In this document: positions 62,673 through 64,000 of the stretch, one piece after another
Numbering within the stretch: the first letter of the stretch is position 1
How the letters are laid out: the number at the start of each line of letters is the position of its first letter
Origin: JAHEFU01 sp020440645
GTDB lineage: Bacteria > 4484-113 > JAFGCY01
Assembly: GCA_020440645.1 (NCBI GenBank)
Contig: JAGRNR010000002.1
Location: 1 to 64,000 of the forward strand
Reading direction: 5' to 3'
Length of the DNA: 64,000 nucleotides
Translations under genes and position numbers: made by a program
Notes under the pieces: model-generated
Seen by the model: only the letters and a program-made list of their open reading frames with translations
What the model was told of the DNA's origin: nothing
Databases searched by the model: none

Positions 62673-63665
62673 ATGCGACACATCACACACATCAGGGATC
62701 TTGGAGTAGATGGAGTCAGCCGCGTGCTGGACCGGGCACTGGGCTGGAAGACCACTGCACCTGGCGCTATCTTCAGCGGCCGGATCCTTGGCATGCTGTT
62801 CTTCAACCCCTCACTGCGCACAAGGGCCTCCTTTGAGGCTGCCATGCTGCGGCAGGGCGGCCATGCGATAGTCATCGACGTGAACTCCGGCAGCTGGAAG
62901 CTTGAAACCGCGGATGGAGCAGTGATGGATGGCGACAGGCCGGAGCATATCCGTGAAGCCATCCCCGTACTCGGCGGCTACGTGGACGCGCTGGCAGTGC
63001 GCTGCTTTGCCGACGGCAATCCGGCAGTGGACGTGCAGGACCAGCTGATGCACAGCATCCGGGCCCACAGCCTTGTGCCCGTCGTCAGCATGGAGTCGGC
63101 ACGGGAGCATCCCTGCCAGGGCCTGGCTGACATGCTGACAATCCGCGAACACTGTGGCGAACTGGCAGGCAGGAAAGTGACACTGAGCTGGGCGCCACAC
63201 ATCAAGCCGCTGCCGCAGGCCGTGCCGAACAGCTTCCTGCTGAGTGCCGCAGCAGCGGGCTGTGAGATAACGGTTGCCCATCCGCCCGGGCTTGAGCTGC
63301 AGGATGAGGTGCTGAGTGAAGCACAGCAGCTTGCGCAGGAAAGCGGTGCACGGATCAGCTTTCGCAATGACCAGCAGGCAGCCTGTGCTGATGCGGAAGT
63401 GTTATATGCCAAGAGCTGGGGTGGAGCAACGGATCTGGATTTCGCCGAGCTTGCAAGGCAGCATAGCGGTTGGCAGGTCACGCGCAGCCTGCTTGAAGCA
63501 GGCAATGTGCGCAGCAAACTGATGCACTGCCTGCCGGTCAGGCGCAACGTGGTGCTCAGTGACGACGCGCTGGACTCGGAGCTGAGCCTGGTGGCACCGC
63601 AGGCGCACAACCGCCTGCATGTGCAGCGCAGCCTGCTGCATGAAGTGTTCAACGGAGGAAACTGA
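62673..63665 (+). CDS. argF': N-succinylornithine carbamoyltransferase (predicted)
   Basis: Carbamoylates acylated ornithine instead of free ornithine. 330 aa from ATG 62673, which has GGAG six bases upstream; the ATG two codons earlier is too near the SD. Carbamoyl-phosphate motif FFNPSLRTRASF, the acylornithine-type WKLETADGAVMDGDRPEH, ESAREHPCQGLADM, HIKPLPQAVPNSF and LMHCLPVRRNV are seen. The residue after MDGDR is Pro (position 90). In characterised enzymes Pro here marks N-succinylornithine, and Glu N-acetylornithine, specificity. Confidence 0.88.
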   Translation: MRHITHIRDLGVDGVSRVLDRALGWKTTAPGAIFSGRILGMLFFNPSLRTRASFEAAMLRQGGHAIVIDVNSGSWKLETADGAVMDGDRPEHIREAIPVLGGYVDALAVRCFADGNPAVDVQDQLMHSIRAHSLVPVVSMESAREHPCQGLADMLTIREHCGELAGRKVTLSWAPHIKPLPQAVPNSFLLSAAAAGCEITVAHPPGLELQDEVLSEAQQLAQESGARISFRNDQQAACADAEVLYAKSWGGATDLDFAELARQHSGWQVTRSLLEAGNVRSKLMHCLPVRRNVVLSDDALDSELSLVAPQAHNRLHVQRSLLHEVFNGGN

Positions 63666-64000
63666 TGCACGGATACTATGAATTCCTGCGGACAGCGACG
63701 CCCTATGTGCGCGCCAACCGAGGCCGGCTGTTCGTTGTCAAGCTTGGCGGCGAGATGCTGGACGACCCGCGCATTGCCAGCCAGATCCTTGAGCAGGTGG
63801 CGATGCTGCAGCACCTCGGCATAAACATGATGCTCGTGCATGGCGGTGCGCCGCAGATCGCCAGCCTCTGTGGGCGGCTTGGATTGCCCGTGCAGATGCA
63901 CGCCGGCCGCCGCATCACGGATAAGCAGGTGCTGGAGGCGGTTTCCATGTCACTGTGCGGCAGCATGCAGTCGCACATCTGTGCCGAGCTAACGGCCCTC
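63665..64000 (+). CDS. argB: Acylglutamate kinase / ArgA-type amino-acid kinase domain (cut by window end)
   Basis: 112 codons visible; GGAGG six bases before the ATG, which overlaps the argF' stop. Amino-acid kinase fold: VVKLGGEMLDD, LVHGGAPQIASL and GRRITDKQVLEAV. The N terminus (EFLRTATPYVRANRGRLFV) resembles ArgA-type N-acetylglutamate synthase as much as ArgB, so the full gene could be a kinase or a kinase fused to an acyltransferase. It acts on (N-succinyl)glutamate in this operon. Confidence 0.8.
   Translation, partial: MHGYYEFLRTATPYVRANRGRLFVVKLGGEMLDDPRIASQILEQVAMLQHLGINMMLVHGGAPQIASLCGRLGLPVQMHAGRRITDKQVLEAVSMSLCGSMQSHICAELTAL

Overview
The window is GC-rich chromosomal DNA from a Gram-negative, flagellated bacterium. 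It carries L-ring and P-ring flagellar genes, an RND efflux pump, a YjbH-like outer-membrane protein and at least fourteen predicted lipoproteins or secreted proteins. The phylum cannot be fixed from the sequence alone. The arginine operon uses an N-succinylornithine-type carbamoyltransferase as in Bacteroidetes, but GC content, codon use and gene order are not typical of that group. A poorly sampled lineage is plausible (inference).

Layout. 1-5.4 kb: a 5'-truncated secreted TIG/dockerin-like protein, a type-B carboxylesterase and a PKD/Fn3 lipoprotein. 5.4-12.2 kb: an SRPBCC protein, an RND adaptor and pump, a RimB-like protease with RimK, and tRNA-Ser(GGA). 12.2-21.7 kb: two methyltransferases (one RsmD), a large SIR2-TPR protein, a membrane coiled-coil protein, a CinA-type domain protein, RecX, a CCA-adding-type nucleotidyltransferase and HisS. 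21.9-25.8 kb: three paralogous lipoproteins, each ending in a single c-type heme motif. 25.8-34.3 kb: a cytochrome b5/DUF2231 membrane protein, rubredoxin, MutM, an indolepyruvate oxidoreductase operon with a separate ferredoxin, an AhpD-like protein, a hybrid histidine kinase, a beta-propeller-like lipoprotein and a 3-methyladenine glycosylase. 34.3-39.8 kb: flgF-flgG-flgA-flgH-flgI on the minus strand, with cheR divergent. 39.9-44 kb: lysS with an extra internal segment, a CHAD protein split over two overlapping genes, and Ppx/GppA. 44-59 kb: surface proteins, including a tandem family of paralogous lipoproteins with variable N-terminal halves and a shared C-terminal domain, ending in two genes whose codon use suggests high expression. 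59.1-64 kb: the arginine operon (argG, a P-loop protein, argC, argF', and an argB/argA-type gene cut by the window end).

The two strongest new observations are these. First, the arginine operon is preceded by a good promoter, a 26-codon leader peptide with nine arginine codons, and mutually exclusive antiterminator and terminator hairpins: a classical ribosome-mediated attenuator, apparently sensing charged tRNA-Arg. Second, the 46.8-55.7 kb lipoprotein array looks like a cassette family, with two members sharing a 531-bp near-identical 3' half behind unrelated 5' halves. Also notable are the SIR2-TPR protein with housekeeping-like codon use, the split CHAD protein next to ppx, a ferredoxin missing one cluster ligand, and several promoters whose -10 box lies 7-13 bases before the start codon (near-leaderless mRNAs).
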